DNA from: Streptomyces spinoverrucosus
GTDB lineage: Bacteria; Actinomycetota; Actinomycetes; Streptomycetales; Streptomycetaceae
Reading direction: 5' to 3'
DNA: 64,000 nucleotides
NCBI RefSeq assembly: GCF_015712165.1
Contig: NZ_JADPZX010000001.1
Span: forward strand, 7,645,501-7,709,500
This document shows positions 50,592 through 59,389 of the stretch, piece after piece; within the stretch, counting starts at the first letter, position 1, and each line of letters begins with the position of its first letter. Made by a program: the position numbers and the translations under genes. The notes under the pieces are model-generated. The model saw only the letters and a list, made by a program, of their open reading frames with translations, did not search any database and was not told where the DNA came from.

Positions 50592-51764
50592 ATGTCCAAG
50601 ACGGCATACGTGCGCACCAAACCGCATCTGAACATCGGCACGATGGGTCACGTCGACCACGGCAAGACCACCCTGACGGCCGCCATCACCAAGGTCCTCG
50701 CCGAGCGCGGCAGCGGCACCTTCGTGCCGTTCGACCGCATCGACCGCGCCCCCGAGGAGGCGGCGCGCGGCATCACCATCAACATCGCGCACGTCGAGTA
50801 CGAGACCGACACCCGGCACTACGCGCACGTCGACATGCCGGGCCACGCCGACTACGTCAAGAACATGGTCACCGGCGCGGCCCAGCTCGACGGGGCGATC
50901 CTCGTCGTCTCCGCGCTCGACGGGATCATGCCGCAGACCGCCGAGCACGTGCTGCTCGCCCGGCAGGTGGGCGTCGACCACATCGTCGTGGCGCTCAACA
51001 AGGCGGACGGCGCGGGCGACGAGGAGCTCATCGACCTCGTCGAACTGGAGGTGCGTGACCTGCTCACCCAGCACGGCTACGGGGGTGACTCAGTGCCGGT
51101 CGTACGGGTGTCCGGTTTGCGGGCGCTGGAGGGCGACCCCCGGTGGACGGCGTCCATCGAGGCGCTGCTCGACGCCGTGGACACGTATGTGCCCATGCCC
51201 GAGCGGTACCTGGACGCGCCGTTCCTGCTGCCGGTGGAGAACGTGCTGACCATCACCGGGCGCGGCACGGTCGTCACCGGTGCGGTGGAGCGGGGGACCG
51301 TTCGGATCGGGGACCGGGTCGAGGTGCTCGGGGCGGACCTGGAGTCCGTCGTCACCGGGCTCGAGACCTTCGGCAAGCCGATGGAGGAGGCGCAGGCCGG
51401 GGACAACGTGGCACTGCTGCTGCGGGGGGTCGCGCGGGACGCGGTCCGTCGTGGGCATGTTGTGGCCGCGCCGGGGAGTGTGGTGCCGAGGCGTCGGTTC
51501 TCCGCGCAGGTGTATGTGCTGTCGGCTCGTGAGGGCGGGCGTACGACGCCGGTCGCCACCGGGTATCGGCCGCAGTTCTACATCCGTACGGCGGATGTGG
51601 TCGGGGACATCGACCTCGGTGTGGTGGGGGTCGCTCGGCCCGGCGAGACCGTCACGGTGAACGTGGAGCTGGGGCGTGAGGTGCCCTTGGAGCCGGGGCT
51701 CGGGTTTGCCATCCGTGAGGGTGGGCGGACCGTGGGGGCCGGGACCGTGACCGCCGTTTCGTAG
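50592..51764 (+). CDS. tuf3: divergent elongation factor EF-Tu3
   Basis: A 390-residue EF-Tu. GTP-binding motifs are GHVDHGKT (residues 19-26), DMPGH (81-85) and NKAD (136-139); switch I reads [13 protein letters not shown]. Canonical EF-Tu has DCPGH and NKCD, and the region [16 protein letters not shown] also departs from the usual GSALKALEGD. It therefore matches the stringent-response-associated EF-Tu3 class known in Streptomyces rather than tuf1, and it stands alone without rpsL/rpsG/fusA. EF-Tu3 of an elfamycin producer is reported to be resistant to EF-Tu inhibitors. The ATG at 50592 gives the standard start. Confidence 0.95.
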   Translation: MSKTAYVRTKPHLNIGTMGHVDHGKTTLTAAITKVLAERGSGTFVPFDRIDRAPEEAARGITINIAHVEYETDTRHYAHVDMPGHADYVKNMVTGAAQLDGAILVVSALDGIMPQTAEHVLLARQVGVDHIVVALNKADGAGDEELIDLVELEVRDLLTQHGYGGDSVPVVRVSGLRALEGDPRWTASIEALLDAVDTYVPMPERYLDAPFLLPVENVLTITGRGTVVTGAVERGTVRIGDRVEVLGADLESVVTGLETFGKPMEEAQAGDNVALLLRGVARDAVRRGHVVAAPGSVVPRRRFSAQVYVLSAREGGRTTPVATGYRPQFYIRTADVVGDIDLGVVGVARPGETVTVNVELGREVPLEPGLGFAIREGGRTVGAGTVTAVS

Positions 51765-51802
51765 GGGTGTGTGCTGTGTGTGGGGGACTGCGGGCCGTGT
51801 GT

Positions 51803-51830
51803 GGCTGGTCGCGCAGTTCCCCGCGCCCCT
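51803..51830. repeat. Streptomyces-type interspersed intergenic repeat, copy 1
   Basis: The core CGCGCAGTTCCCCGCGCC lies between tuf3 and the next gene. The same core occurs inverted at 62198-62217. I recall this element as widespread in Streptomyces intergenic DNA. It is partly self-complementary (GGCGCGGGGAACTGCGCG). Confidence 0.75.
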
Positions 51831-51863
51831 CAAGCTGCGTTGCACCAGCCGCACAATGGAGGG

Positions 51864-52709
51864 GTGAACGAGGCCATTCCCGTCAGTCGTACCGTCGATC
51901 ATGGGTTCGCCAAGCTGATGCCCGATGTCGATCGGGAGCGGGCCTGGCTGTTGACCGTCGACGGGGCGCCGCAGTCGTATGTCGATCTGGATGAGCCGAC
52001 GCATCTGGAGTTCGAGTACGCGCGGCGGCTCGGACATGTGCTGGACACCGTCGCGGAGGCGGGGCGGCCGCTGGATGTGGTGCATCTCGGAGGGGGTGCG
52101 CTCACCCTGCCGCGGTATGTGGCGGCGACGAGAGCCGGTTCGCGGCAGGACGTCGTCGAGGCCGATCGGGGGCTGGTGGCGCTGGTCGGCGAGTATCTGC
52201 CGGTCGGCGCGGGGTCGGGGATCGCGTTGCATGTCGCGGACGCGCGCGGCTGGCTGGCAGGCGCCCCGGCGGACTCGGCGGACGTCGTCGTCGGTGACGT
52301 CTTCGGCGGCTCACGGGTTCCGGCCGGGTTCACGTCCGTCGGCTATGCCCGTGCGGCCGAGCGGGTGCTGCGCGCCGACGGGGTCTACGTGGCCAATCTG
52401 GCGGACGCCACGCCGTTCGCCTTCCTGCGCTCCCAGCTGGCCACGTTCGCCACGGTGTTCCAGGAGCTCGCCCTGATCGCCGAACCGGCCGTGCTGCGGG
52501 GGCGCCGGTTCGGCAACGCGGTGCTGCTCGCCGCGCACCGTCCGCTCGACACGGCCGCCCTGGCCCGGCGCACCGCCGCCGACGCCTTCCCGGCCCGCGT
52601 CGAACACGGGCCCGCGTTGCGGGAGTTCATCGGCGGTGCGCGGCCGGTGCGGGACGAGGACGCCCTGCCCTCACCCGAGCCCCCCGACGGGGCGTTCGGC
52701 ATCGGCTGA
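51864..52709 (+). CDS. spermidine-synthase-like methyltransferase-fold protein
   Basis: A 281-residue protein of the spermidine synthase-like class. The nucleotide motif reads LDVVHLGGGALTLPRYVAATR and the following acidic residue is in QDVVEADRGLVAL. ADSADVVVGDVFGGSRVPAGF corresponds to the catalytic Asp loop. The true aminopropyltransferase residues are only partly conserved, so polyamine synthesis is not assured. The GTG at 51864 follows GGAGGGG. The 3-prime end overlaps the convergent MFS gene by 39 bases. Confidence 0.85.
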   Translation: MNEAIPVSRTVDHGFAKLMPDVDRERAWLLTVDGAPQSYVDLDEPTHLEFEYARRLGHVLDTVAEAGRPLDVVHLGGGALTLPRYVAATRAGSRQDVVEADRGLVALVGEYLPVGAGSGIALHVADARGWLAGAPADSADVVVGDVFGGSRVPAGFTSVGYARAAERVLRADGVYVANLADATPFAFLRSQLATFATVFQELALIAEPAVLRGRRFGNAVLLAAHRPLDTAALARRTAADAFPARVEHGPALREFIGGARPVRDEDALPSPEPPDGAFGIG

Positions 52710-53969
52710 GTCGGCCGGCACGCCCTTGGCCACGTGGTGGGTACGGCGCCGCAGGTTCCGTACGTCCGGGACGCACAGCACCGCCGCCGTGACCACCACG
52801 ACGAGCGCCGCGCATCCCCACAGCGCCGCCGTCCGCCCGAACGCCACCTCGGCGGGCCCCGCCAGCGCCGTCGCCAGCGGGACGAGCGCGACCGAGCCGA
52901 ACCAGTCGTACGCCGAGACGCGCGAGAGCTTGTTCTCGGGGATCTCCTGATGCAGGGCGGTCATCCAGGAGACGCCGAAGACCTCCACCGTCACGCCGGT
53001 CACGAACATCACCGCCCACAGGCCGCCGACCGGCAACGGCACCGCCAGCGCGGCCGACGGCAGGGCCAGGGGGAAGACACCGAGGGTGCCCGCGAGGAGC
53101 AGCCGACGTGGCTTCCAGCGGGTCATCAGCAGCGCGCCGACGACCGTGCCCGCGCCGAAGAAGCCCAGCGCCAGTCCCCATGGCGCCGCTCCGCCCAGAT
53201 GGTCCCGGGCGACCAGTGGGCCGTAGACCGCGTCGGCGGCCGCGACGACCGCGTTGGCGATCGAGAACTGCACGACGATGCCCCACAGCCACGGCCGGCC
53301 GGCGAACTCCCGCCAGCCCTCCCGGAGATCCGCCAGCAGCCCGCCGCCCGGCTCGCGCGGCGGGATGTGGCTCACGTCGAGGAAGGCGCGCAACGCTCCG
53401 GCGACGGCGAACGCGGCCGCGTCCGCGGCGAGCACCCAGCCCGGGCCGATCGCGGCGACCAGCGCACCGCCGAGGGCGGCGCCGCCCAGGGACGCGCCCT
53501 GCATCGCCATCCGGAACACCGCGAACGCGCGGCTCACCTGCTCGCCCCGCACGGAGGACAACAGCATGCCCTCGGCGGCCGGACCGAAGAACGCCTGGCC
53601 GGTGCCGCCCAGCGCGCTCAGCAGCATCATCTGCCACAGCCGCGGCTCGCCGGTGAGGACGAGCAGGGCGAACAGACCCTGCGAGACACAGTTGAGGGCG
53701 TTGGCCGCGACCATCACGCGGTGCCGGGGCAGCCGATCCGCGATCGCGCCGCCGATCAGCAGGAAGAGCACCAGCGGCAGCGTGCGGGCGGCCGCCACGA
53801 GGCCCACGTCGCCACCGTCGCCGCCCGCCTCAAGCACCGCGAACGCGGCCGCGACGAGTGCGCCGTTGCTGCCGAGGTGGGTGACGACCGCGGCGGCGGT
53901 CAGCAGGCTGTAGTTGCGGCCCGCCCAGGCGGGCCGGCCGGGGCGAGAGGCTTCGGCGACGGTGTTCAC
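52671..53969 (-). CDS. MFS transporter (drug-export type)
   Basis: A 432-residue major-facilitator protein with about 12 membrane segments. Landmarks are LFLLIGGAIADRLPRHRVMV (loop 2-3 motif A), GTGQAFFGPAAEGML, GASLGGAALGGALVA and a long central cytosolic loop around residue 205-225 (REPGGGLLADLREGWREFAG). The pattern is that of enterobactin-exporter and macrolide-efflux-like MFS proteins. The GTG start at 53969 is chosen over an upstream ATG. It ends inside the neighbouring gene (39-base tail overlap). Confidence 0.9.
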   Translation of the reverse strand: MNTVAEASRPGRPAWAGRNYSLLTAAAVVTHLGSNGALVAAAFAVLEAGGDGGDVGLVAAARTLPLVLFLLIGGAIADRLPRHRVMVAANALNCVSQGLFALLVLTGEPRLWQMMLLSALGGTGQAFFGPAAEGMLLSSVRGEQVSRAFAVFRMAMQGASLGGAALGGALVAAIGPGWVLAADAAAFAVAGALRAFLDVSHIPPREPGGGLLADLREGWREFAGRPWLWGIVVQFSIANAVVAAADAVYGPLVARDHLGGAAPWGLALGFFGAGTVVGALLMTRWKPRRLLLAGTLGVFPLALPSAALAVPLPVGGLWAVMFVTGVTVEVFGVSWMTALHQEIPENKLSRVSAYDWFGSVALVPLATALAGPAEVAFGRTAALWGCAALVVVVTAAVLCVPDVRNLRRRTHHVAKGVPADSADAERPVGGLG

Positions 53970-54017
53970 CGGCCGACTATCACCGCCCGACCCCCGACTT
54001 GCCAAACCGGTTGTCGG

Positions 54018-55034
54018 TCAGCCTCCGGTGGGCTCCCCGTGCAGCCGTACGGTGCTCAGGATCTGCATGATGGTCGCCTTGGGGACCTCGCCCTCGACGC
54101 CCTTGGCCCCGTAGAAGTTCCACGACACGAAGTCGCCGGCGGAGTTCTTGAAGCCGAACGTGACCGCCTTGCCGTCGCTGTCGCACTTGCCCTTCTGGGG
54201 CGTGTTCGACGACTCGGCCCAGGCGATGCTGCCCTCGATGCCCGACTTGGTGGTGTAGGGCTCGGCCTTCTCCTCGAACTTGATGCTCTTCTTGTCGGGC
54301 TGGGTGTAGCCGCCGAAGACCCACCAGGGGACCGTGTTGATGGCGACCTCGTCGGTGTCCTTGGCGCCGTCGGCTCCCTTGGTGCCCACGGCGGCCAGGT
54401 GGGTGTCCTCGGTCCGGCCGTCCTTGTTCTCGTCGGTCGTGCACCACTTCGACTTGTAGTACGCCGGTGCCGACATCACGATCAGTGGTTCGGCGCTGTC
54501 CGACTTCTGGTCCTCGAAGCCGATGGTCACGCCCGGAGACTCGACCTCCCAGTCCGCCGGCACGTCGAAGGCGACGCCGCGCTTGGGGTTGATGACGACC
54601 TTCCAGCCCTCGATCGTCGCCTTCTCGGTCTCGCCGTTGCGCGGGTTGTCGTCCGACCCGGACCCGGACGCGCTGGGTTCGGCGGAGTTCGACGGCGACT
54701 GGCTCGACTTCGTCTGTCCCCCGCCGTCGGCCTTGTCGTCCTTGTCGCCGCCGAGGACCAGGAAGCCCGTGACACCGGCGGTCACGACCACGGCGGTGGC
54801 CGCGATGATCGCGACCAGCTTCGTCCGGTTGTCGCCACCACTCCCGCCGGGCGGTGTCTGCGGCGGCCCCATCGGCGCGGGGGTACCCCACTGCGGCTGC
54901 TGCGCGTAGGGGTTGGGCTGCTGGAAGCCGGGTTGCTGGTACGGATTCGGCTGCTGGTACCCCGGCTGCTGATACGGGTTGTTCTGCCCTTGCGGGTTCT
55001 GCTCGCCCCCGGGCGGCTGCTGTCCTGGCCACAT
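54018..55034 (-). CDS. membrane-anchored protein with Gln/Pro-rich repeats
   Basis: A 338-residue protein. Residues 1-65 are Gln/Pro/Tyr/Asn-rich with repeats of the type NPYQQPGYQQP and NPYQQPGFQQP. One membrane helix follows (LVAIIAATAVVVTAGVTGFLVL), then a Ser/Gly/Asp linker and an extracellular domain of about 200 residues (GVAFDVPADWEVESPGV, WCTTDENKDGRTEDTHL, CDSDGKAVTFGFKNSAG) with two Cys. The topology is cytosolic N-terminus and outer C-terminus. I recognise no enzyme domain. The ATG (MWPGQQPP) follows GGTTACGGCTC, which is a weak ribosome site. Confidence 0.82.
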   Translation of the reverse strand: MWPGQQPPGGEQNPQGQNNPYQQPGYQQPNPYQQPGFQQPNPYAQQPQWGTPAPMGPPQTPPGGSGGDNRTKLVAIIAATAVVVTAGVTGFLVLGGDKDDKADGGGQTKSSQSPSNSAEPSASGSGSDDNPRNGETEKATIEGWKVVINPKRGVAFDVPADWEVESPGVTIGFEDQKSDSAEPLIVMSAPAYYKSKWCTTDENKDGRTEDTHLAAVGTKGADGAKDTDEVAINTVPWWVFGGYTQPDKKSIKFEEKAEPYTTKSGIEGSIAWAESSNTPQKGKCDSDGKAVTFGFKNSAGDFVSWNFYGAKGVEGEVPKATIMQILSTVRLHGEPTGG

Positions 55035-55160
55035 GAGCCGTAACCCTAGTGGGGCCAGGGACACGATTCGGTCACCGGGCTTTGTCAGGGACGTAGCAAA
55101 TCAGGCGGCCTCGATGGCGGACGCCGGATCCGGATCTGGTCAGCGCGAGCTACTCGTGGG

Positions 55161-55166
55161 TAACAT
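55161..55166 (+). promoter_or_regulatory. -10 box for a leaderless mRNA
   Basis: TAACAT ends 6 bases before the ATG of the thioesterase-like gene, with no Shine-Dalgarno. This is the same spacing as at 30358-30370. Confidence 0.5.
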
Positions 55167-55172
55167 GCGGTC

Positions 55173-55625
55173 ATGAGCGCAGATCAGATGTCGATCGGCG
55201 AGTTGCTCGCCGCCACGGTGCCGATGGTTCGGACGCTGAACCTGGAGTACCTGGAGACCACTCCGGAGAAGGCCGTGCTGGCGCTGCCGGATCAGAGCGA
55301 GTACCGCAACCACGTCGGCGGGCCGCATGCGGGGGCCATGTTCACGCTGGGTGAGTCGGCCAGCGGCGCGATCGTGCTGGCCGCGTTCGGTGACCAGCTC
55401 TCGCGTGCCGTGCCGCTGCCGGTGCACGCCGAGATCGCGTTCAAGAAGATCGCCCTGGGCCCCGTCACGGCCACGGCGACGCTCGGACGCCCGGCCGCCG
55501 AGGTCGTCGCCGAGCTCGACGAGGGCAAACGGCCGGAGTTCCCGGTGACCGTCGCCATCCAGCGCGAGGACGGGGCCGTGACCACGGAGATGACCGTCGT
55601 GTGGACGCTGCGTCCCAACAGCTGA
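55173..55625 (+). CDS. hotdog-fold thioesterase-like protein (DUF4442/PaaI type)
   Basis: A 150-residue hotdog protein: LALPDQSEYRNHVGGPHAGAMFTLGESASGA forms the central helix with the HxxG-like motif, then VPLPVHAEIAFKKIALGP, and a C-terminal FPVTVAIQREDGAVTTEMTVVW. Relatives hydrolyse acyl-CoA or bind acyl chains. The start is probably leaderless, with TAACAT upstream. A hairpin terminator (55642-55664) follows. Confidence 0.85.
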   Translation: MSADQMSIGELLAATVPMVRTLNLEYLETTPEKAVLALPDQSEYRNHVGGPHAGAMFTLGESASGAIVLAAFGDQLSRAVPLPVHAEIAFKKIALGPVTATATLGRPAAEVVAELDEGKRPEFPVTVAIQREDGAVTTEMTVVWTLRPNS

Positions 55626-55641
55626 GAGCCGCCGTGAGGAA

Positions 55642-55664
55642 GGCCCCGGCCGTGCGCCGGGGCC
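55642..55664 (+). terminator. 9-bp stem terminator after the thioesterase gene
   Basis: GGCCCCGGC (55642-55650) pairs with GCCGGGGCC (55656-55664) around a CGTGC loop, 16 bases past the stop codon. Confidence 0.75.
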
Positions 55665-55745
55665 CCTGCCCAACCGGCCTGATGCGACCGGCCGTTGCGG
55701 CTCCTGACAGGATGGCGCGCACCCAACAGAAAGAGGGCGAGCAGC

Positions 55746-55937
55746 ATGGCCATACTCGTCTTGTCCGTCGTTCTCCTGCTCGTCGTCGGCGGCTGCGTCT
55801 GCGTCGTGTGGGCGTCGCGGGGCGGCCCGCGCTGGGTGCGGGTGGTGGCCGCCGTGACCGTGGGGCTGGGCGAACTGGTGCGCGCGGCGGGGCGGTCGGG
55901 CGGGGGGTCGAGGTCGAGCTCGGGCTCGGATGATTAG
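55746..55937 (+). CDS. 63-residue single-TM small protein
   Basis: A 63-residue protein with one N-terminal hydrophobic helix (MAILVLSVVLLLVVGGCVCV), a short basic patch and a Gly/Ser/Arg tail (GRSGGGSRSSSGSDD). It starts with ATG after GAGGGCGAG. A lipobox-like GGC is present but not ideal. Unknown function. The hexanucleotide repeat starts shortly after its stop. Confidence 0.6.
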   Translation: MAILVLSVVLLLVVGGCVCVVWASRGGPRWVRVVAAVTVGLGELVRAAGRSGGGSRSSSGSDD

Positions 55938-55980
55938 GGGGTTGACGTCGGGCCCGCTCAGGCCGTAGTCCATCCGCCCG

Positions 55981-56034
55981 AAGCCGAAGCCGAAGCCGAA
56001 GCCGAAGCCGAAGCCGAAGCCGAAGCCGTCCCCG
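55981..56034. repeat. hexanucleotide microsatellite (AAGCCG) x9
   Basis: Nine perfect copies of AAGCCG. On the minus strand they would read as a Phe-Gly repeat in a long open frame, but that frame is a by-product of the repeat and has no other coding signal. Perfect copies suggest recent slippage. Confidence 0.95.
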
Positions 56035-56413
56035 GCTGAAGTCCTGCCACGAAACCCTGAGCCGTGCCGCGCCACCATCGTGCGGCACGGCCGAGCTGCG
56101 GCGACTGCCGGCTCCACCGCAGATCCATCAGGTCCACCTGTGACGGCCCAGTCCGCCTTGTCCCGTAGGCGCGAGCGCCGTCAGTGGCGCGGCATCACGC
56201 AGTGCGGTCAGCGCGTGCTTCCACTCCCGCACCGGATCTTCCTGCGCCCCGCAAGCGCGCAGCCGGTCCGGCGAGAGCGCTTGTGAGCTGACTCGTCGGC
56301 TCCCTCGTCAAGTCCCGACATGCAGTGCCATGACGCGCATCGGCAGCTGGGGCGCAATGGAGGCATGTGTTCCCACGGAGGCGTTGCGCCCGCTGAGGTT
56401 TGGAGTGAGTCGG

Positions 56414-56850
56414 ATGCTGAATCGTCCTGAGCGGACTTCGCCGGGCGTCGCGAAACCAGCCGCCCGATGGCAACCGAAGGGCTTCCGCGCCGCGCTGGCA
56501 GACCATCGCTCTCGTCGCCTTCGCGATCTGCTTCTGCGCTCTCGCGGTGGAGGGGTCGGCCACCGACCCCTCCGTTTCCCTCCAGCCTGCATCCGAAACC
56601 GACTCCGATTCATTCACCGATAGCACGGCAAGTCCTGACGGTGGCGCCGAGCCGGGTGCCGACGGTGGCGCCGAGCCCGCTCCTGACGGTCACAGCAGTG
56701 ATGACGGCGGACCGGCCCCGACCAGTCTCGTCAGCGTGTTGACCCTGGTGATCGCCGGAGTATCAGGCACCGGAGGATTCCTCAGCGGCGTCGCAGCGCT
56801 GATCACCGTGTGGAACGGCGCCCGCCGGGGGCGGAGGCGACAGGCCGTGC
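56414..56850 (+). pseudogene. broken small membrane protein
   Basis: One frame codes for a membrane helix (TIALVAFAICFCALAVEG), an acidic spacer with two DGGAEP units, and a second helix (SVLTLVIAGVSGTGGFLSG, ALITVW) ending in a basic tail. No ATG or GTG precedes the first helix in that frame; the ATG at 56414 is in another frame. Either a frameshift near 56475 has broken it, or it starts at GTG 56547 without the first helix. Confidence 0.35.
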
Positions 56851-57330
56851 ACTGCAGGCATGGGTGGCATGTCCCTGAACATCATCACCTGGGCCGACCC
56901 CGCCGTTATCGACGCCAGCCGCACTGCCCGTCGTCCGGGCCGGCACGGCGGTCTCCTGGACGACGCACTGGATGGCGGGCTTGTCGGCGACCGACTCCAC
57001 CGAGAGGTGGATGGGAGAACCCTCCGTACTCTGCCCGGAAGTTGGAGATTGTGTGCGTCAACCGGCCTTCCTCGTACACAAGTTGAGGACCGCGCCACTG
57101 TCGATATCGAATACGGGTGCGGATACCTGAGGTAACACCCGGGGATTTCAAGCCCATTGAATCCCGGTCACTCGAACTCCTTGTTTCCTGTGCGGCGCGT
57201 GTGCGAAGGTATGCCCCCCGCGGGATGGTAAAGGCACAGGTCAGGCTCATAAGTACGCACCAATCAGCACCTGCTTTCCGAAGGAAGCGCATTCCGTGCG
57301 CTGCCCTGCGGCTTGGAAGGAAATGGTTCA

Positions 57331-59217
57331 GTGCAGCCCCCCTACCCCCCACGTCCGCCCTACCCGCCCCGACCCGGATCGCGCCCGGGGGAGTCCGACC
57401 GCGATCTCCTCGCCCGGCTCGCCGACCCCGAACCGGACCTCAGGGCCGTCGCGCTGCTGCTGGCCCGGCACTGGCGCGCGGTGTACGAATACGCCGTCAT
57501 CTGTCTGGCCGCTTCCTCGGTTTCGGCGTCGATGGCGGCCAGTGCCGCCTTTCAGCAGGTGGTCGGCCGCCGGGCGGCCGTCGGCGCACTGCGCCCGCAG
57601 CTGCTGATGACCGTCCGGAACACGGTCCTGGAATGGGCCGCCGAGGACGATGTGACGGCCCTGCTGCCGGAACTCGCCAAACCCACCGGAGCTCGCGGAC
57701 TGCGCGCGGCGAGGTCCGTGACGCCCGAAAAGCGGCGCCTGGCGGAGCGCGCCTTCCATGCCCTTCCGTCGGCCTCCCAATGCCTCCTCTGGCACACCGA
57801 GGTCGAGACGGAAACGATAACCATACCGGCTGGTTTGCTGGGAATTGACGCCCTTACCGCGTCCGCCGCCCTGGAGCGGGCCCGCGAGGAATTCCGGGTC
57901 GGCTGCGTCCGCGCCCACCGAGAACTCGCGCCCACCAGGGAATGCCGTTTCTACAACCGGCTCCTGGACGTCCCCATGCGACGCGGCGGCTCCCTGCTGC
58001 CCGATGTGCAACGGCATCTGACGCAGTGCCGGTACTGCCGTCAAGCCGCTGAACAACTCAGCCATTTCGACGGCGCTCTGGACGTCCTGCTCGCCGAGAC
58101 CGTGCTCGGCTGGGGCGCCCACCGCTACCTCGATTCCCGTCCCGGCCGCACGGCGGCACCGCCACCCCCGCCGCGCTCCCTCCCCGCCGCTCGCCCGAGA
58201 TCCGGCGGCCGCCATCGGCCCACGACGCGGACCGGGTTCCTCACGATGCCCCGACGCCACGCCAGGACTGTGGCCGTCGGCGTCGGCCTGACCTCCCTCG
58301 CGCTGCTCGCGACCGTACTGGCGGCCAGGGGCTGGTCCGATGACAACGGTGCCCCCGACCCCGGCGCCACCTGGGGAGCCCCCAGCAGCAGGACCGTCCG
58401 CCCCGGCCCGGCGTCCGAGCACCCGTCCACCGCAGCCCCGTCCGCCGCCTCCGTGGAGCGCCCCGTCGAGGTCGCCCGGGGGCGCATGCGCAACCTCTCG
58501 ATCGGCCTGTGCCTTGACGGCCGTAACGCCGAGGCCACGCTGGCGGCGTGCACGACCGCCGACTCGCAGCAGTGGTCGTACCAGGACGACGGCCAACTGC
58601 GCAGCGTCGCCGACCCCTCGCTCTGCCTCGACGCCGACGCCCCGTCCGGAACGGTCACGCTCGCCGACTGCGGGGCCCCGTCCGGCCAGGTGCAGTACGA
58701 CCTGACCGTACGCGGCGAACTGCTCCTCCGCTGGAGCAAGGGCAGACTCGTCGCTCCCGGCGCGGGCGAGGAACTGGTCGTCACCGCGAGGGACGGCTCC
58801 GAGGAGCAGCGGTGGCGCTTGGAGGCGGTGGACGGCGAGGCGGGGGAGCCGGAGGAGTCCGAAGAGTCGGAGGGGACCTCGCCCAAGCGCGACGACGGCC
58901 GCGAGCGCGACTCCCGCGACGACCGGCCGGACAGGCGGCGTGACGACTCCGAACGGCGTGAGCGGGACGGTGGCCGACACGGTGGTGACGACGAGCGGCG
59001 TGGCCAGGACCGCGACGGGCGCGAGCAGGACGGCGGGGACGCGCCGGAGGAGTACGAGACACGGTTCGCCCAGGTCGGCTGCTGCGACGAGCGGGACGAG
59101 CCCGCCGAACCGGCAGCCCCGGCGGTGCTCGAAGCCGGCATGCACAACCTGACGGACGGAATCCGGGGCGCGGTCACAGCGCGCGGGGCGGCGCTGGCGC
59201 AGTCCTTGCTGGGCTGA
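57331..59217 (+). CDS. sigma-like/zinc-finger/TM/ricin-lectin fusion protein
   Basis: A 628-residue multidomain protein. Residues 1-20 are Pro/Tyr-rich. Residues 25-210 resemble an ECF sigma factor (SDRDLLARLADPEPDLRAVA, then a region-4-like LWHTEVETETITIPAGLLGI). An anti-sigma-type zinc motif follows with H229, C233 and C236 (HLTQCRYCRQ). A membrane helix lies at about 314-333. A ricin-B-like beta-trefoil occupies roughly 385-510 (GLCLDGRN, QQWSYQDDGQLRS, SLCLDADAP). A tail of about 65 Asp/Arg/Glu residues precedes the C-terminus. The lectin part is outside the cell, the sigma-like part inside. The GTG follows GGAAGG; a terminator follows. Confidence 0.85.
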   Translation: MQPPYPPRPPYPPRPGSRPGESDRDLLARLADPEPDLRAVALLLARHWRAVYEYAVICLAASSVSASMAASAAFQQVVGRRAAVGALRPQLLMTVRNTVLEWAAEDDVTALLPELAKPTGARGLRAARSVTPEKRRLAERAFHALPSASQCLLWHTEVETETITIPAGLLGIDALTASAALERAREEFRVGCVRAHRELAPTRECRFYNRLLDVPMRRGGSLLPDVQRHLTQCRYCRQAAEQLSHFDGALDVLLAETVLGWGAHRYLDSRPGRTAAPPPPPRSLPAARPRSGGRHRPTTRTGFLTMPRRHARTVAVGVGLTSLALLATVLAARGWSDDNGAPDPGATWGAPSSRTVRPGPASEHPSTAAPSAASVERPVEVARGRMRNLSIGLCLDGRNAEATLAACTTADSQQWSYQDDGQLRSVADPSLCLDADAPSGTVTLADCGAPSGQVQYDLTVRGELLLRWSKGRLVAPGAGEELVVTARDGSEEQRWRLEAVDGEAGEPEESEESEGTSPKRDDGRERDSRDDRPDRRRDDSERRERDGGRHGGDDERRGQDRDGREQDGGDAPEEYETRFAQVGCCDERDEPAEPAAPAVLEAGMHNLTDGIRGAVTARGAALAQSLLG

Positions 59218-59236
59218 ACCTCTCCCTCAGTTGATC

Positions 59237-59264
59237 CGGGGTCACCCCACCATGGGTGACCCCG
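59237..59264 (+). terminator. 11-bp stem terminator
   Basis: CGGGGTCACCC pairs with GGGTGACCCCG around a 6-base loop and is followed by a T-rich stretch (CGTTCGTTTCTTG). It lies 19 bases after the ricin-fusion gene. Confidence 0.88.
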
Positions 59265-59389
59265 CGTTCGTTTCTTGTCGACGCCAGGCCCATTCCTGTT
59301 CGCGTCATTGACACGAGTCACCCACAGTCGGACCGTCGAGTGTCTGCGGTTCACATCGTCGTGCCCGCACACCGAAGGAGTGACGGCCC

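Larger units (their letters stand above)
55938..57330. other. 1.4-kb gene-poor region
   Basis: No complete convincing gene. It contains a 54-bp hexanucleotide repeat, a broken membrane-protein frame at about 56414-56850, and locally lower GC with mixed coding signals on both strands after 56860 (frames beginning MSLNIITWADPAVIDA on plus and running through ESVADKPAIQCVVQ on minus). The bases just before 57331 hold the ribosome site GGAAGG for the next gene. This looks like a site of past insertion or decay. Confidence 0.5.

Noticed and set aside
55140..56117. Minus-strand frame encoding a Phe-Gly repeat protein
   Set aside because: The Phe-Gly stretch is only the AAGCCG microsatellite read antisense; the rest overlaps the thioesterase gene.
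57130..57200. tRNA-like stretch (GTTCGAGT on the minus strand)
   Set aside because: The T-loop-like string is not flanked by pairing arms, and no anticodon or acceptor stem can be drawn.
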